The position numbers and the translations under genes are program-made. Positions 55,083 through 64,000 of a DNA stretch of 64,000 nucleotides are shown here, piece by piece; within the stretch, counting starts at the first letter, position 1; every line of letters starts with the position of its first letter. Source of the stretch: JADFQT01 sp965216025 (GTDB taxonomy: Bacteria > Chloroflexota > Dehalococcoidia > Lucifugimonadales > UBA3495); contig CBDCEX010000013.1 of NCBI GenBank assembly GCA_965216025.1, positions 248,001-312,000 of the forward strand, written 5' to 3'. The notes under the pieces were generated by a model. That model saw nothing but the letters and a program-made list of their open reading frames with translations, was not told the origin of the DNA and made no database searches.

Positions 55083-55775
55083 ATGGCGCCAATTTTCCGA
55101 TGGTTCTCTCCAGCCCGCCTGGTATCTCCGAAGTCCGGGCCAGGGTACTGCCGCCCCAAAATTGGATTCAAGAGGGTAGCGGCACTGCCCTTGGGAATCC
55201 TTCTGGCCCTGGCCCTGGGAGCCTGCGACGGCGCGACGGTGTTCACCGGCTCAGACCCTACAAATTCCCCAGACCCGGGGCCGGCGGTGGGTACTGCGGA
55301 TCCCGTCACGCCGTCTAGCACACCTCAGAATCCCAACGATTTTACCTTCACTCTGTATCAGGGACAGGAACGCCTGGGGGCCGAGTCGCTGAATTTTTCC
55401 GACCTGCAGGGAAAGCCGGTCATTTTGAATTTTTGGGCCGGTCTGTGCGGGCCTTGCCGGGCGGAATTACCCGAATTTCAGGAATTCTACGACGAATACC
55501 AGGATAGGGTAGTTCTGCTGGGCATCGATGTGGGGCAGTTTACCTCCCTGGGAAGCCAGGATGACGCCCAGGCTCTCTTGAAAGCGCTGGGCGTGACCTA
55601 TCCGGCGGGGTTCACCGAAGACCCGGCGATAATGCGGAACTACCGGGTCTTGGGGATGCCTACCACCGTGTTCGTCGACTCGGAATGGAAGATATTCCGA
55701 AGTTGGACGGGCGCCCTGAACCTGAAAAAGCTATCTGAGATTACGGACGAAATGCTTGGCCAAGAAGCCGGTTAG
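55083..55775 (+). CDS. TlpA/ResA-like thioredoxin-fold lipoprotein
   Basis: A 230-residue protein with a lipoprotein signal (LALALGAC, lipid cysteine at residue 48), a proline/threonine-rich linker, and a thioredoxin domain with the redox pair CGPC in FWAGLCGPCRAELPEF and the cis-proline in GMPTTVFVD. It is probably anchored outside the membrane and reduces disulfides, for example in cytochrome maturation. The 33 residues before the hydrophobic core are long, so the true start may lie downstream. No haem-maturation genes are nearby. Confidence 0.85.
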   Translation: MAPIFRWFSPARLVSPKSGPGYCRPKIGFKRVAALPLGILLALALGACDGATVFTGSDPTNSPDPGPAVGTADPVTPSSTPQNPNDFTFTLYQGQERLGAESLNFSDLQGKPVILNFWAGLCGPCRAELPEFQEFYDEYQDRVVLLGIDVGQFTSLGSQDDAQALLKALGVTYPAGFTEDPAIMRNYRVLGMPTTVFVDSEWKIFRSWTGALNLKKLSEITDEMLGQEAG

Positions 55776-55950
55776 CCGGTCCGGGCGGCAACACCACCGC
55801 CCCGTCGTTCCTCATCGGGCCTAACCTACACGTATCTACCCTGGCACCTGGCAGCCAGTCCGGAATGGCTTCATCCCTCCTCAGTTGGCCAGAAATGGTA
55901 TGATTGGTCCGGCGCCCCAACCTAAGCGGGAGAACCCGGGAGGACTGACC

Positions 55951-56907
55951 ATGCCGTCGCCCCAACTGACCTTCGGCTGCAGCCTGGGCTTGGACGGTTA
56001 CTGGGATGTAGCTGAACTTGCCCGGCGTGCGGAAAGTCTTGGATTTGACCGGGTAACCACCGGGGAGCACGTGATGGACGGCGATCCTCCCCGGCCGACT
56101 CTGCTGAGCATCCCCGCTATGGCCGCCGCCGCGGGTGCGACCCGCACCCTGCGGGTAATGACGGGTATCGTGATAGCGCCGCTTTACCATCCGGTCATGC
56201 TGGCCAAGTTGGTTGCTACCCTGGACGTGATATCCCAGGGGCGGCTGGATTTCGGTATTGGCATTAGCGGCCAGCGCAACACGGAAGCGGAGTTCGAAGC
56301 CCTGGACATCCCGTTACGCACGCGGGGGCGTCGCACCGATGAGATGCTGGAGGTAATGAAACGCCTTTGGACCGAAGAACAGGTGAGCCATCAGGGCAGA
56401 TTTTTCAGCTTCCAGGACACGACGTTACTGCCCCAACCGTCCCAGAAGCCCCACCCGCCCATCTGGATAGCGGGACGTAGCGATGCGGCGATGCGCCGGG
56501 CGGCCTTGCAGGGCGACGGCTGGTACCCATATCTGTTTACCGTGCGCCGGCTGAAGTCCAGTAATGAAACCATCCGCCAGATGGCGGCCGAAGCCGGACG
56601 AGACCTGGAGGGCTTCCATTGGGGACTGAATCAGCCCACGGCTATTTCCGAAAACCGGGAGGAGGCGTTGGGCCTGGCGGTAACCAACGTGGGTCAGCGA
56701 TATGTCACCGCGGACCGTTCCGCCGAGGATATAGCCCAGGCGCTTTGCGTTACCGGCACGCCTCAAGACTGCGTGCGGGCCGTTGAGGAGCGGGTCGAGG
56801 CCGGCGTCAGGGACTTCAATTTTGGCTTTCTCGCGGATAATTCTGCTCAGCTGTTTACCCAGATGGAGATGTTTGCAAAACAAGTCATCCCTCATTTTCG
56901 CGGGTAG
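55951..56907 (+). CDS. LLM-class flavin/F420-dependent oxidoreductase
   Basis: A 318-residue TIM-barrel protein of the luciferase-like monooxygenase superfamily. ELARRAESLGFDRVTTGEHV starts the fold, FGIGISGQRNTEAEFEALD is the cofactor-binding region, and PPIWIAGRSDAAMRRAALQGDGW is the typical central motif. The layout is that of F420-linked subfamilies, but FMN use cannot be excluded. ATG at 55951 follows GGGAGGACT. It is followed after 23 bases by an SRPBCC-like gene. Confidence 0.87.
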   Translation: MPSPQLTFGCSLGLDGYWDVAELARRAESLGFDRVTTGEHVMDGDPPRPTLLSIPAMAAAAGATRTLRVMTGIVIAPLYHPVMLAKLVATLDVISQGRLDFGIGISGQRNTEAEFEALDIPLRTRGRRTDEMLEVMKRLWTEEQVSHQGRFFSFQDTTLLPQPSQKPHPPIWIAGRSDAAMRRAALQGDGWYPYLFTVRRLKSSNETIRQMAAEAGRDLEGFHWGLNQPTAISENREEALGLAVTNVGQRYVTADRSAEDIAQALCVTGTPQDCVRAVEERVEAGVRDFNFGFLADNSAQLFTQMEMFAKQVIPHFRG

Positions 56908-56930
56908 GCGAATACCAGGACGGTTGCGCC

Positions 56931-57374
56931 TTGTTACGCCTCAAATATCAAACCATCGTCGCCGCCTCGCCCGAAAAAGTATTCGAAGCGTTAACCGGAT
57001 ATCCGGTTAACGGACAGGTAAGCGGAGAGGAGCTCCAAAACAAATACGGGAAATATCTGTCCGGAGAGGGCCCATCCTTGACCTTCCGGGAGGACATCGG
57101 CGGAGGTGTTACCTGGGATTGTTTGTTTGAGCCTCCCATGCGCCGGACTATGCGGACCGTGGATTCCACTTGGTCCGACCGGATCGACGAGTTTTTCATC
57201 CTTCCTGAAGGCACGTTATGGGAAATAACCTGGGATGTTAAGGCCGGCACCGTCACCACCCTAACCAAGTGGATAACTTACCACCTCCTCACCAAGCGAA
57301 CCATCTGGCGGAGAATGATCGAACCGGTGTTGCGCGACATCTACGAATCCAATCGAGCCCTCGACGCCCGGTAG
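56931..57374 (+). CDS. SRPBCC-like small protein
   Basis: A 147-residue protein. The start LKYQTIVAASPEKVFEALTGYP matches the first strand and helix of SRPBCC (START-like) folds, and the C-terminal IEPVLRDIYESNRALDA resembles the closing helix. Such proteins bind hydrophobic ligands in a central cavity. The function here is unknown. TTG at 56931. Same strand and close to the LLM oxidoreductase, so possibly one unit. Confidence 0.6.
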   Translation: MLRLKYQTIVAASPEKVFEALTGYPVNGQVSGEELQNKYGKYLSGEGPSLTFREDIGGGVTWDCLFEPPMRRTMRTVDSTWSDRIDEFFILPEGTLWEITWDVKAGTVTTLTKWITYHLLTKRTIWRRMIEPVLRDIYESNRALDAR

Positions 57375-57545
57375 TATTTGACAACCGCTGGCTGGCACTA
57401 TAGCCTCTAACACGGCTTGGTATGCCACCCTATGGGTGGCGACTCTTCGGTTTATCAGTCTAGGGCATTAGCCAGGTTATCGCCGACCGGTTCCAGCCGC
57501 GGACAGAGCGGTAATAGACTCCCTTCGACCAGGAGAAAGGAATTC

Positions 57546-58670
57546 ATGGAGCACTGTTTTAAAGACGTGGTTGTGGTGCGTACCGGAGACCAGAACGGGA
57601 ACAGCATGGTCCTGAAAATCACCACCAACCAGGGCTTGGTGATTCACGCCGTGTCCGTTCCCAGGGAGGCCTTTTCCTACACTGGTCCAACCTGGGCTTA
57701 TCTGTTTGAGAACGAGGGGCTAACCCTGATCGACACCGGCGTGACCGGCTCCTTCCCCAGGCTGGCCGAGGGAATGGCCTGCGCCGGATACCAGGCTAAA
57801 GACATAGAGCGAGTGATAATTACCCACGGGCATGAAGACCACGACGGCGCAGTGGCCCAGCTGGTGGAGGAGACCAACGCCGAGCTCTGGGCCCATGACA
57901 TCTACGCCCATCTCCAGCCCTACGATCCCAGAGACCTGGACCGGCGCACCACCTCACCCTTGCAGCGGGAGATGCGACGAATTGTGGAAGCCGAGGACGC
58001 CACCCGGGAACCCCAGCCGGAGCGAGAGAACTACCTGCATAACCGGCGCACGGTGGAGGTAAAGCATCGGATCAAAGCCGAGGAGCAGGTGGGCGCGCTG
58101 ACCTTCATGCACGCGCCTGGCCACTCCCCCGACGAGATCTGTGTCACCATGGGCGACGTAGTGTTCACCGGCGATCACGTGCTTCCGGAGATAACCCCCC
58201 ATCCCACCGCCAAAACGACTTACCCGGCGGAAGTAAAAAGCCATCTGCCCGCCGAATACCGCGAGGAAGATGGCCTCTATGGCCTGGGAACCTATCTGCG
58301 CTCCTTGCAAAAGGTGGCCGATTTGGGGCCGTCAATTTCTGTTTTACCGGCCCACCGGCTGTATAACCATCGCCGCTATAACTTCGTGAACGCCACCCGG
58401 GGCACGGAGTTGATCCAGCACCACGCTGAACGCCTGGCCAGCATCGTTGGGCGGGTAGAAGAGCAACCAGTGGGCTTGGAACAGCTTACCCGGGCTATTT
58501 TCGATCGTGTCAAACTGATGGGCGGCAACCTGCGCGCTGGTCTGTCGGAAATGGTGGCCCACGTGGAGTTGTTGGAGGACATCGGTGACTTGAAGGTCGG
58601 TGCCGACGCTCAAATCGAGGGTACCGGCAGCGCCAATCACAGTCAGTGGATAAGAGAGTTGGCCACGTAA
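57546..58670 (+). CDS. MBL-fold metallo-hydrolase
   Basis: A 374-residue metallo-beta-lactamase-fold hydrolase. The metal motif is IITHGHEDHDG; further ligands are in HAPGHSPDEICV, FTGDHVLP and VLPAHRLYNH. The C-terminal helical region (GVGRVEEQPVGLEQLTRAIF-type) resembles LACTB2-like proteins. The substrate is unknown; thioesters and phosphodiesters are both handled by this superfamily. ATG 57546 follows GGAGAAAGG. The neighbouring acyl-CoA dehydrogenases make a thioesterase role conceivable but unproven. Confidence 0.85.
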   Translation: MEHCFKDVVVVRTGDQNGNSMVLKITTNQGLVIHAVSVPREAFSYTGPTWAYLFENEGLTLIDTGVTGSFPRLAEGMACAGYQAKDIERVIITHGHEDHDGAVAQLVEETNAELWAHDIYAHLQPYDPRDLDRRTTSPLQREMRRIVEAEDATREPQPERENYLHNRRTVEVKHRIKAEEQVGALTFMHAPGHSPDEICVTMGDVVFTGDHVLPEITPHPTAKTTYPAEVKSHLPAEYREEDGLYGLGTYLRSLQKVADLGPSISVLPAHRLYNHRRYNFVNATRGTELIQHHAERLASIVGRVEEQPVGLEQLTRAIFDRVKLMGGNLRAGLSEMVAHVELLEDIGDLKVGADAQIEGTGSANHSQWIRELAT

Positions 58671-58704
58671 TATCTATCCCAAAACTCCTGTATTCTGGGT
58701 GGAC

Positions 58705-58785
58705 CGTCCTTCGACAAGCCCAGGACGAACGGGCGGTGTTCTTTATCCGTTCGTGGTGAGCCTGTCGAACCATGAACGGTTGCTT
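58705..58785. repeat. Dispersed hairpin repeat
   Basis: Same family as 27632-27712, nearly identical (ggaccgtccttcgacaagcc ... ttcgtggtgagcctgtcgaa). It sits between convergent genes. Confidence 0.7.
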
Positions 58786-58850
58786 CTCACCCGCCCCCTA
58801 AAAGAAACAGTCTCCGGAGAATCCGCTGCTTCGATTGATTAACCCTGCGA

Positions 58851-60005
58851 CTAATCCTGCCAGCCCATGTTGAACAGGTTGTCGTAGGCCAGGGCCCAGG
58901 GCGGCCGCAGATACCCCAGAGCCCGCACGTCGTCATACCAGGCTCCCAAGGGGGAGTACCAGGTGTAGGCGGTGCCGCCGGACAGCTTACACAGGCGGCT
59001 CAACACCGATTCGGACAGTCGCGCCACGCATTCTTTGGTCATGAGGATGGCCCGGCGATCAATCACGCCCTGTTCCATAGACCGCAGCATTCCTTCCCAA
59101 GCCCGCTCAATTAAAAAGGCATCCTGCTCGGCCCTAGTCCACTCAACCTGCACGAAGGCCCGCAGGTTACTCCCCTGGGTGCGGGCCTCTCTCAATCGTT
59201 GACGGGTATAATCCATCGCCGCGTCCACCACACCGGCAATGCACGAGGACCAAGACATGCCACCCAGGCCGCTATTGGCCGCCATTAACTCCGCTTGGTG
59301 GCCGGGCCAGGCCACCCGAGTAGCGGGGAAATCCTTGAACTCGAAGGCATGGCTGTTGGTGGACATCATGCCGTGGCCCCGCCACGGCGCCGCTAATCTC
59401 ATACCGGTGCTGCCATCCCAGGGCTGATCGCGCACTTCCAGGAAAAACAGGTCGGGGGTAGTTTCTCCTTCGGCAAGAGCCCGGGTAGTCATAAAGGAGG
59501 TTAGCCCGGACCCACTGCCGAAGTGCTTCTGTCCCGAGATGCGGTACTTCAGAGAGCCAGGCGCCTCGGGAACACATAGGGATCGGGTCAGACCGGTGTC
59601 GCCGCCGCTGCCCGGTTCCGAGACGATGGTTCCCCACCAGGCCCCATCCACCACCGTCTGGAAGACCTCTTTACGCTGTTTTTGCCAGCCGTCGTTAAAC
59701 GGCTCGGGAACAGTCGGGATGCGCCAGGAGCCAAGCACTCCCTGATGCATGGCGCTGGCCAGAGTAATGGAAGGGTCGCCAGCCGCCAGGGTGCGCAGCA
59801 TGGTGCAGAGGGGCCGGGCCGACTGGGCCAGGGTTTTCCAGGTGCCACCAAACTCCACCGGTACCCCCATCAGGGGTATTCCCAAGTCTCGCAAGCGCTG
59901 ATAGTCGGCCGGGTCGGCCTCAGTACGCGCCTGCCGATCTTCCCTTTCGGCGGCCCACTCCCGGGCCAGTTTGGGGGCGTTTTCCAGTATGGATGCTATG
60001 CTCAT
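58851..60005 (-). CDS. Acyl-CoA dehydrogenase family protein (DszC/hydroxylase-like branch)
   Basis: A 384-residue flavoprotein with the acyl-CoA dehydrogenase layout: an N-terminal helical domain, WWGTIVSEPGSGGDTG (flavin and substrate loop), a beta domain with ISGQKHFGSGSG, and a C-terminal helical bundle with LCKLSGGTAYTWYSPLGAW. The sequence is closer to the DszC/HsaA-type side of the family than to beta-oxidation enzymes; the catalytic glutamate is not obvious. It may be a monooxygenase or dehydrogenase. Downstream of a second family member on the same strand. Confidence 0.82.
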   Translation of the reverse strand: MSIASILENAPKLAREWAAEREDRQARTEADPADYQRLRDLGIPLMGVPVEFGGTWKTLAQSARPLCTMLRTLAAGDPSITLASAMHQGVLGSWRIPTVPEPFNDGWQKQRKEVFQTVVDGAWWGTIVSEPGSGGDTGLTRSLCVPEAPGSLKYRISGQKHFGSGSGLTSFMTTRALAEGETTPDLFFLEVRDQPWDGSTGMRLAAPWRGHGMMSTNSHAFEFKDFPATRVAWPGHQAELMAANSGLGGMSWSSCIAGVVDAAMDYTRQRLREARTQGSNLRAFVQVEWTRAEQDAFLIERAWEGMLRSMEQGVIDRRAILMTKECVARLSESVLSRLCKLSGGTAYTWYSPLGAWYDDVRALGYLRPPWALAYDNLFNMGWQD

Positions 60006-60019
60006 GGAGACACCTCATA

Positions 60020-60075
60020 AGAGCTAATCCTGTCCTGAGCCTGCCGAAGGATCAGTAAGGGCAGTCCTGTTCGTC
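60020..60075. repeat. Fragment of a dispersed repeat
   Basis: ctgtcctgagcctgccgaag followed by gatcagtaagggcag; related to the ttatcctgagcgcagccgaa segment at about 50449. It lies between the two acyl-CoA dehydrogenase genes. Confidence 0.45.
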
Positions 60076-60195
60076 GGACCTCGATTGTCTACGGAAGGAT
60101 TATGGGGTTCCCTGCGATAGCGCTGAAGTTCTGCCGCAGGCGCCTCAGCCCCGAACACCTGAAATAATCGCACCGACGCGGTCCAATTCGCAGCT

Positions 60196-61356
60196 TTAGG
60201 ATTCGGGAAACATGAAGGGGATCATCCCCTCGTAGGCCATATCGTTAGCCATGCCCATAACCAGTCCCGCTCGGGCATCCCGGAAATAGCGCTCGAAGGG
60301 CAATCTGCTGGCAAATGCGGTGCCGCCGAAGATGCTCATGCAGTCTTGCGTTACTCGAACCCCGGCTTCCGAGCAGGCTACCTTGGCCTGGGAGTAAACC
60401 AACTGGGAAGAGGCCCGGCCCTGGTCGAAGACGGAGCATGCGGCGTGGAGGAGGGCCCGCGCCGCCTCGATCTGGGTGCCCATTTCGGCGATACGACGCT
60501 GGTTTACCGGCCGGTCCAGCCGCCGGCTGCCGCTGGGGTAACGCCGGGATATCTCTTGGCAGGCCAGCTCGTAAGCCCCTGAAGCAATTCCCAGGTATGC
60601 GGCAGCATAGGTAAGGGTAACCACTGGACGGTTGAAGGCCCCGGTGTCGGCCTGCACTGTTCCCTCAGCGCCTAGCCGATTTTCTTCTGGTACGAACCCG
60701 GTGAACTTCACAGGAGCGCTATTGTTACCGCGCATCCCCAGACCGTTCCACGGCTCAACGATCTCCCAGTCGATCTTGTCCCGCTCAACGAAGAGCAGGC
60801 TGGTACTGCTCTGCGGGGTTTCCTCGCCGATGCGGCATCGAAACTGGTAGTGGGTGGCCTTACCGGCCGAGGTCACGTAGGATTTGCGCACACCGTCGAT
60901 CTGAAATCCTCCCGGTACTCGCTCCACGGAGGACGCGGCATTGGTGGGTGACCAGTTATCGCCATCGCCCTGGGTCTCTCCACCCGCAATGGTGGTGAAT
61001 ACCTCCCCTTGGGCCATGGGCTTGACGAAGTGTTCCACCTGGTAGGGAGTGGGGATGCGGCAGATGATCTCGGCGGCTTCCAAGTGCATCTTGTAGCACA
61101 TGGCGGTAGAGGCGCACTTCTTGGACAGCTCCTCGACAATCAGGCCGGTGGTAAGCATATCCTCACCCAGGCCGCCGTGCTCCTTGAAAACCCGAAGTCC
61201 CCACAGCCCTTCCCGCTTCAAGGCGTCCAGAGATTCCTGGGGATACTGGGCCTTCTGGTCGGTCTCCTCGGCCCGGGGAGCCAATTCCCTGGCGGCTATC
61301 TCCCTAGCCCGCTCCTGCCATTCCTGCTGCTGTTTGGTCAGAGGGAAATAGTTCAT
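60196..61356 (-). CDS. Acyl-CoA dehydrogenase
   Basis: A 386-residue FAD-dependent dehydrogenase with MHLEAAEIICRIPTP, TIAGGETQGDGDNW and VRKSYVTSAGKATHY in the flavin region, and the C-terminal ligand loop SIFGGTAFASRLPFERYFRDARAG. The usual glutamate base positions are not certain by eye. I set the start at ATG 61356, because GGAGGAGAG lies just before it and the first ATG (61374) would place the ribosome-binding site inside the gene. Probably co-transcribed with the gene at 58851-60005 despite a 190-base gap. Confidence 0.85.
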   Translation of the reverse strand: MNYFPLTKQQQEWQERAREIAARELAPRAEETDQKAQYPQESLDALKREGLWGLRVFKEHGGLGEDMLTTGLIVEELSKKCASTAMCYKMHLEAAEIICRIPTPYQVEHFVKPMAQGEVFTTIAGGETQGDGDNWSPTNAASSVERVPGGFQIDGVRKSYVTSAGKATHYQFRCRIGEETPQSSTSLLFVERDKIDWEIVEPWNGLGMRGNNSAPVKFTGFVPEENRLGAEGTVQADTGAFNRPVVTLTYAAAYLGIASGAYELACQEISRRYPSGSRRLDRPVNQRRIAEMGTQIEAARALLHAACSVFDQGRASSQLVYSQAKVACSEAGVRVTQDCMSIFGGTAFASRLPFERYFRDARAGLVMGMANDMAYEGMIPFMFPES

Positions 61357-61468
61357 GTTGAGTCTCTCCTCCATATCAATGCGATCCTTTCGCTAGCTGA
61401 GGACCGCCCCAGTATACTCATTGCAGATTTGGGTTGTCCACCTCAGGACCCCCTCTGTAGCCAACAGC

Positions 61469-62743
61469 CAGGGCCTTTTCATTTTCTCAAAATAGTATAA
61501 AGTTATTACCAGTTTAAGCGGGAGGGGAGGATGATGACTTTGAGAGAAACGCTGGATTTGGTGCCTGACTTCCGGAGTAGCCAAGGGCGACGCCACTCTT
61601 TGGGGGCGATCCTGGCCTTGGCCACCTGTGCCATGCTGTGCGGCGCCCGCAGCTTATACGCCATAGCTCAATGGGGGCGGGACCAAGGGGGTGCTACGGC
61701 GCAGCTTTTGGGGTTCAGCCAGGAGAAGACACCCTGCGTGGCCACCCTCCACCGGGTGTTCAAGGGCCTGGACGTGGCGGCCTTTGAGGCAGAAGTCGGC
61801 AACTGGCTGGCAAATAGCGGGGTAGAGGCGGATGACCCCCTGTCCCTGGACGGGAAAACCTTGCGAGGGGTCCACGGCCAAGAGATACCCGGGGTCCATC
61901 TGGTGTCGGCCTACGCTAGCCGCGCTGGGGCAGTGCTGGCGCAGGTAGCTGCGCCGGGCAAAGGGGAAGAATTGGCGGCGGTCAAAGAAGTATTGGGCCA
62001 GGTACCCCTGAAGGGTCGGGTAGTAGTGGCTGATGCCTTACTGACCCAACGGAAAGTCTGTGAGCAGATTGTGGCAGGCGGCGGAGAGTATCTGCTGCCA
62101 GTTAAAGAGAATCAGCCCACCTTGCGCCGAGACCTGGAGGTGGCTTTTTCCCCTGCTAGGAACTGAGAGGGCTGGTGGCCCAACCGTACCTCCCTGGCTG
62201 GCAGCGGAGTGGCGAGCACGCGGGGCCAAGCTGACGGTCTGGGCCGATGCTCCAGTAAAGCGGCGTCATGGGCGGCTGGAGCGGCGAGAGTTGTGGGCCT
62301 TGGCCGACCCAGAGCTAAATGGCTACGTGGGCAGCGCTGGGACGGTCGGGGAAGCGTGGCCGCATCTGCAACAGGTGTGTCGGCTAGAGAGCGCGAGCGG
62401 GTCGTGAAGGGCAAGAAACAGGTGGCTGTGAGCTATGCAATTAGCAGTCTCCCAGCCACTGATGCCGATGCCAGGCGATTGTTGAGCCTTTCCCGTGGGC
62501 ACTGGGGCATCGAGAACCGCCTCCACTGGGTACGGGATGTGACCTTCGACGAGGACCGCTCTCAGGTGCGCACTGGGGCCGCCCCTCAGGTGCTGGCGGG
62601 CCTGCGAAACCTGGTCATCAGCTTGGTACGTCGGGCTGGGCATTCCAACGTAGCCGCTGCCCTACGCCGCCACAATGCCCATCTCAGCGAAGCTTTCGAC
62701 ATGATGGGCTTTACCTACCAGGCAGGAGAATGAAAAGGCCCTG
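61469..62743 (+). mobile_element. ISAs1-family element copy 2
   Basis: Ends CAGGGCCTTTTCATTTTCTC and, inverted, CAGGGCCTTTTCATTCTC, flanked by a perfect 10-base duplication AGCCAACAGC (61459-61468 and 62744-62753). About 99 percent like the copy at 14975-16242 by eye. Confidence 0.92.
61531..62733 (+). pseudogene. ISAs1-family transposase, frameshifted
   Basis: Same N-terminal 211 residues and the same frame loss at tttttcccctgc (about 62145-62155) as copy 1. A second shift is near 62390 (ctagagagcgcgagcggg), after which RERERVVKGKKQVAVSYAI through the C-terminal SRGHWGIENRLHWVRDV is continuous to 62733. Copy 1 instead shifts near 15960. The recent duplication with a fresh target repeat shows that an element of this form was mobilised. 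Confidence 0.85.
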
Positions 62744-62813
62744 AGCCAACAGCAGCATGTGCTACTCTAAATCTAATCTGTTGGAAATCGAATCGGCCGG
62801 CGGGAGGATTCCG

Positions 62814-64000
62814 GTGGCAAAGCGACAAACGGCGCCCCTCGGCTCCTGGAAATCGCCCATAAGCTCGGACCTCATTGTCGGGGAGAGCGTGGGTCTGGGG
62901 CAACTGGCCCTGGACGGCGCGGATATCTACTGGGTGGAAGCGCGCCCCTCGGAAGAAGGCAGGCAGGTCCTGGTGAAACGCACGCCGGACGGGCAGTGCC
63001 ACGACCTGACGCCCCGGCCATTCAGCGTGCGAACCCGGGTCCACGAGTACGGCGGCGGCGCATTCATCGTGGCCGATGGGGTGGTCTATTTCTCGAATTT
63101 CCTGGACCAAAGGCTGTACTGTCAGCGTTCGGGAATGCCGCCCGAGGCTATCACGCCGGTTAATAGCGAAGGCGAATACCGCTACGCCGACGGAGTTGTC
63201 GACCAGCACAAAACCCGCATTATCTGCGTGCGGGAGGACCATTCCCCGGCGCCTCCTAATGGTCCTGCCGGGCCGGTCAACACCCTGGTGGGGATCGACT
63301 GCCAGGGTCAAAGAGAGCAAGAACTCCTGGTATCCGGCAACGATTTCTATTCCTCCCCTCGATTGAATCCCCAGGGGACCATGCTGGCCTGGCTGACCTG
63401 GAACCACCCCAACATGCCGTGGGACGGGACCGAACTCTGGGTATCGGAGATAGCCGACGATGGTTCCTTGGCTAACCTCCAGCGGGTTGCCGGCGGCGAG
63501 CATGAGTCCATCGTCGAGCCCCGCTGGTCGCCGGACGGGGTTTTGCATTTCGTTTCGGACCAGACCGGCTGGTGGAACCTCTATCGCTGGCATCAGGGAC
63601 GGGGACCCCAGGGACAGATTGAAACATTGCTTCCCATGGAAGCGGAATTTAGCCGTCCTCATTGGGTATTCGGTAGTGCCACCTACGGCTTTCAGTCCGA
63701 TAGCCGTCTGATTTGCGCCTACAACCGGCTGGGGACCTGGCATTTGGCTAGCTTGGATACGGATACCGGTCATTTGGCGAGCTTTTCAACGTCCTACACC
63801 GAGATGGGGCGGGGTGATTTGCGGGTGCAGGGGGACCGGGCTGTTTTTCAAGCCGGTTCGCCCAGCGAGCCCATGTCGGTTCTGGAGTTGGACCTGTCCA
63901 GCGGCGCGGTCAATCTCGTGCGGCGTTCCAGCTCCAGCAAAATAGATTCCGGGTATCTTTCGGCACCCCAGTCCATTGAATTCCCCACCGAGGGCGGCAA
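62814..64000 (+). CDS. S9-family prolyl oligopeptidase-like peptidase (3' end outside window)
   Basis: Only the N-terminal 395 codons are present, forming the beta-propeller of a dipeptidyl/acylaminoacyl peptidase: SVGLGQLALDGADIYWVEAR, RPFSVRTRVHEYGGGAF, NPQGTMLAWLTWNHPNMPWD, VEPRWSPDGVLHFVSDQTG and WWNLYRW. This pattern is typical of the S9C group. The serine hydrolase domain lies past the window end. GTG at 62814 follows GGGAGG at normal spacing; an in-frame TTG at 62781 is less likely. The ISAs1 insertion is 70 bases upstream and may have displaced the promoter. Confidence 0.85.
   Translation, partial: MAKRQTAPLGSWKSPISSDLIVGESVGLGQLALDGADIYWVEARPSEEGRQVLVKRTPDGQCHDLTPRPFSVRTRVHEYGGGAFIVADGVVYFSNFLDQRLYCQRSGMPPEAITPVNSEGEYRYADGVVDQHKTRIICVREDHSPAPPNGPAGPVNTLVGIDCQGQREQELLVSGNDFYSSPRLNPQGTMLAWLTWNHPNMPWDGTELWVSEIADDGSLANLQRVAGGEHESIVEPRWSPDGVLHFVSDQTGWWNLYRWHQGRGPQGQIETLLPMEAEFSRPHWVFGSATYGFQSDSRLICAYNRLGTWHLASLDTDTGHLASFSTSYTEMGRGDLRVQGDRAVFQAGSPSEPMSVLELDLSSGAVNLVRRSSSSKIDSGYLSAPQSIEFPTEGG

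Noticed and set aside
62715..63773. Long leftward frame at the right end
   Set aside because: Antisense to the S9 peptidase, whose propeller sequence is clear on the plus strand.
1..64000. rRNA or tRNA genes
   Set aside because: No conserved rRNA stretches or cloverleaf-like T-loop patterns were noticed by eye; a covariance search could still find a tRNA.

Overview
The window is a GC-rich bacterial chromosome segment. It carries ordinary housekeeping and biosynthetic genes heavily broken up by mobile DNA. The gene set suggests a Chloroflexota bacterium close to Dehalococcoidia: a fused AccD-AccA carboxyltransferase, an LLM-class flavin/F420-type oxidoreductase, paired acyl-CoA dehydrogenases, a DUF1800 protein, an NHL propeller, and a T-box-controlled ilv operon. 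This placement is inferred from gene content; no rRNA or tRNA gene was found to test it.

Layout. 1-8.6 kb: a histidine phosphatase with a nine-fold PPEK tail, tilS, a Phd/PIN toxin-antitoxin pair, a frameshifted DUF6282 amidohydrolase-like gene, fused accDA, an Mrp ATPase with a MIP18-family partner, and a quinone oxidoreductase. 8.9-13.1 kb: tandem IS66 (ISBst12-type) copies. 13.4-14.9 kb: a GreA factor with a recombinase-like N-terminal domain, and a peroxiredoxin whose peroxidatic cysteine codon is TGA (candidate selenoprotein). 15-24.7 kb: a mobile block with ISAs1, an MBL-fold exonuclease-like gene, IS1380, an unknown gene, and three head-to-tail group II introns, the third split by IS66. 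The introns begin just after the terminator of the ilvBN-ilvC-leuA operon (24.8-30.0 kb), which is read leftward from an isoleucine T-box leader.

30.5-36 kb: more mobile DNA (IS66, ISAzo13 and IS5 elements, a 186-bp MITE and gene remnants), placed between two related copies of the metG leader region. 36-43.3 kb: metG, a polyprenyl synthetase, an amidohydrolase, lipA, gmk and tyrA. 43.7-47.8 kb: a proVWX-type osmoprotectant ABC transporter and a carboxymuconolactone-decarboxylase-like gene. 47.9-50.3 kb: an NHL propeller and a DUF1800 protein in tandem. 50.6-54.5 kb: a deleted IS66 copy, a phosphofructokinase-like gene and a B12-binding/radical-SAM-like protein with no cluster cysteines. 55-64 kb: a TlpA-like lipoprotein, the LLM oxidoreductase, an SRPBCC-like protein, an MBL hydrolase, two acyl-CoA dehydrogenases, a second ISAs1 and the start of an S9 peptidase.

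Most insertion boundaries could be fixed from terminal inverted repeats and target duplications. Several mobile genes carry identical frameshifts in separate copies, so defective or split versions appear to have spread. A family of short dispersed hairpin repeats occupies many intergenic gaps. The most striking single observation is the in-frame TGA at the active site of the peroxiredoxin, with a plausible SECIS hairpin immediately downstream.
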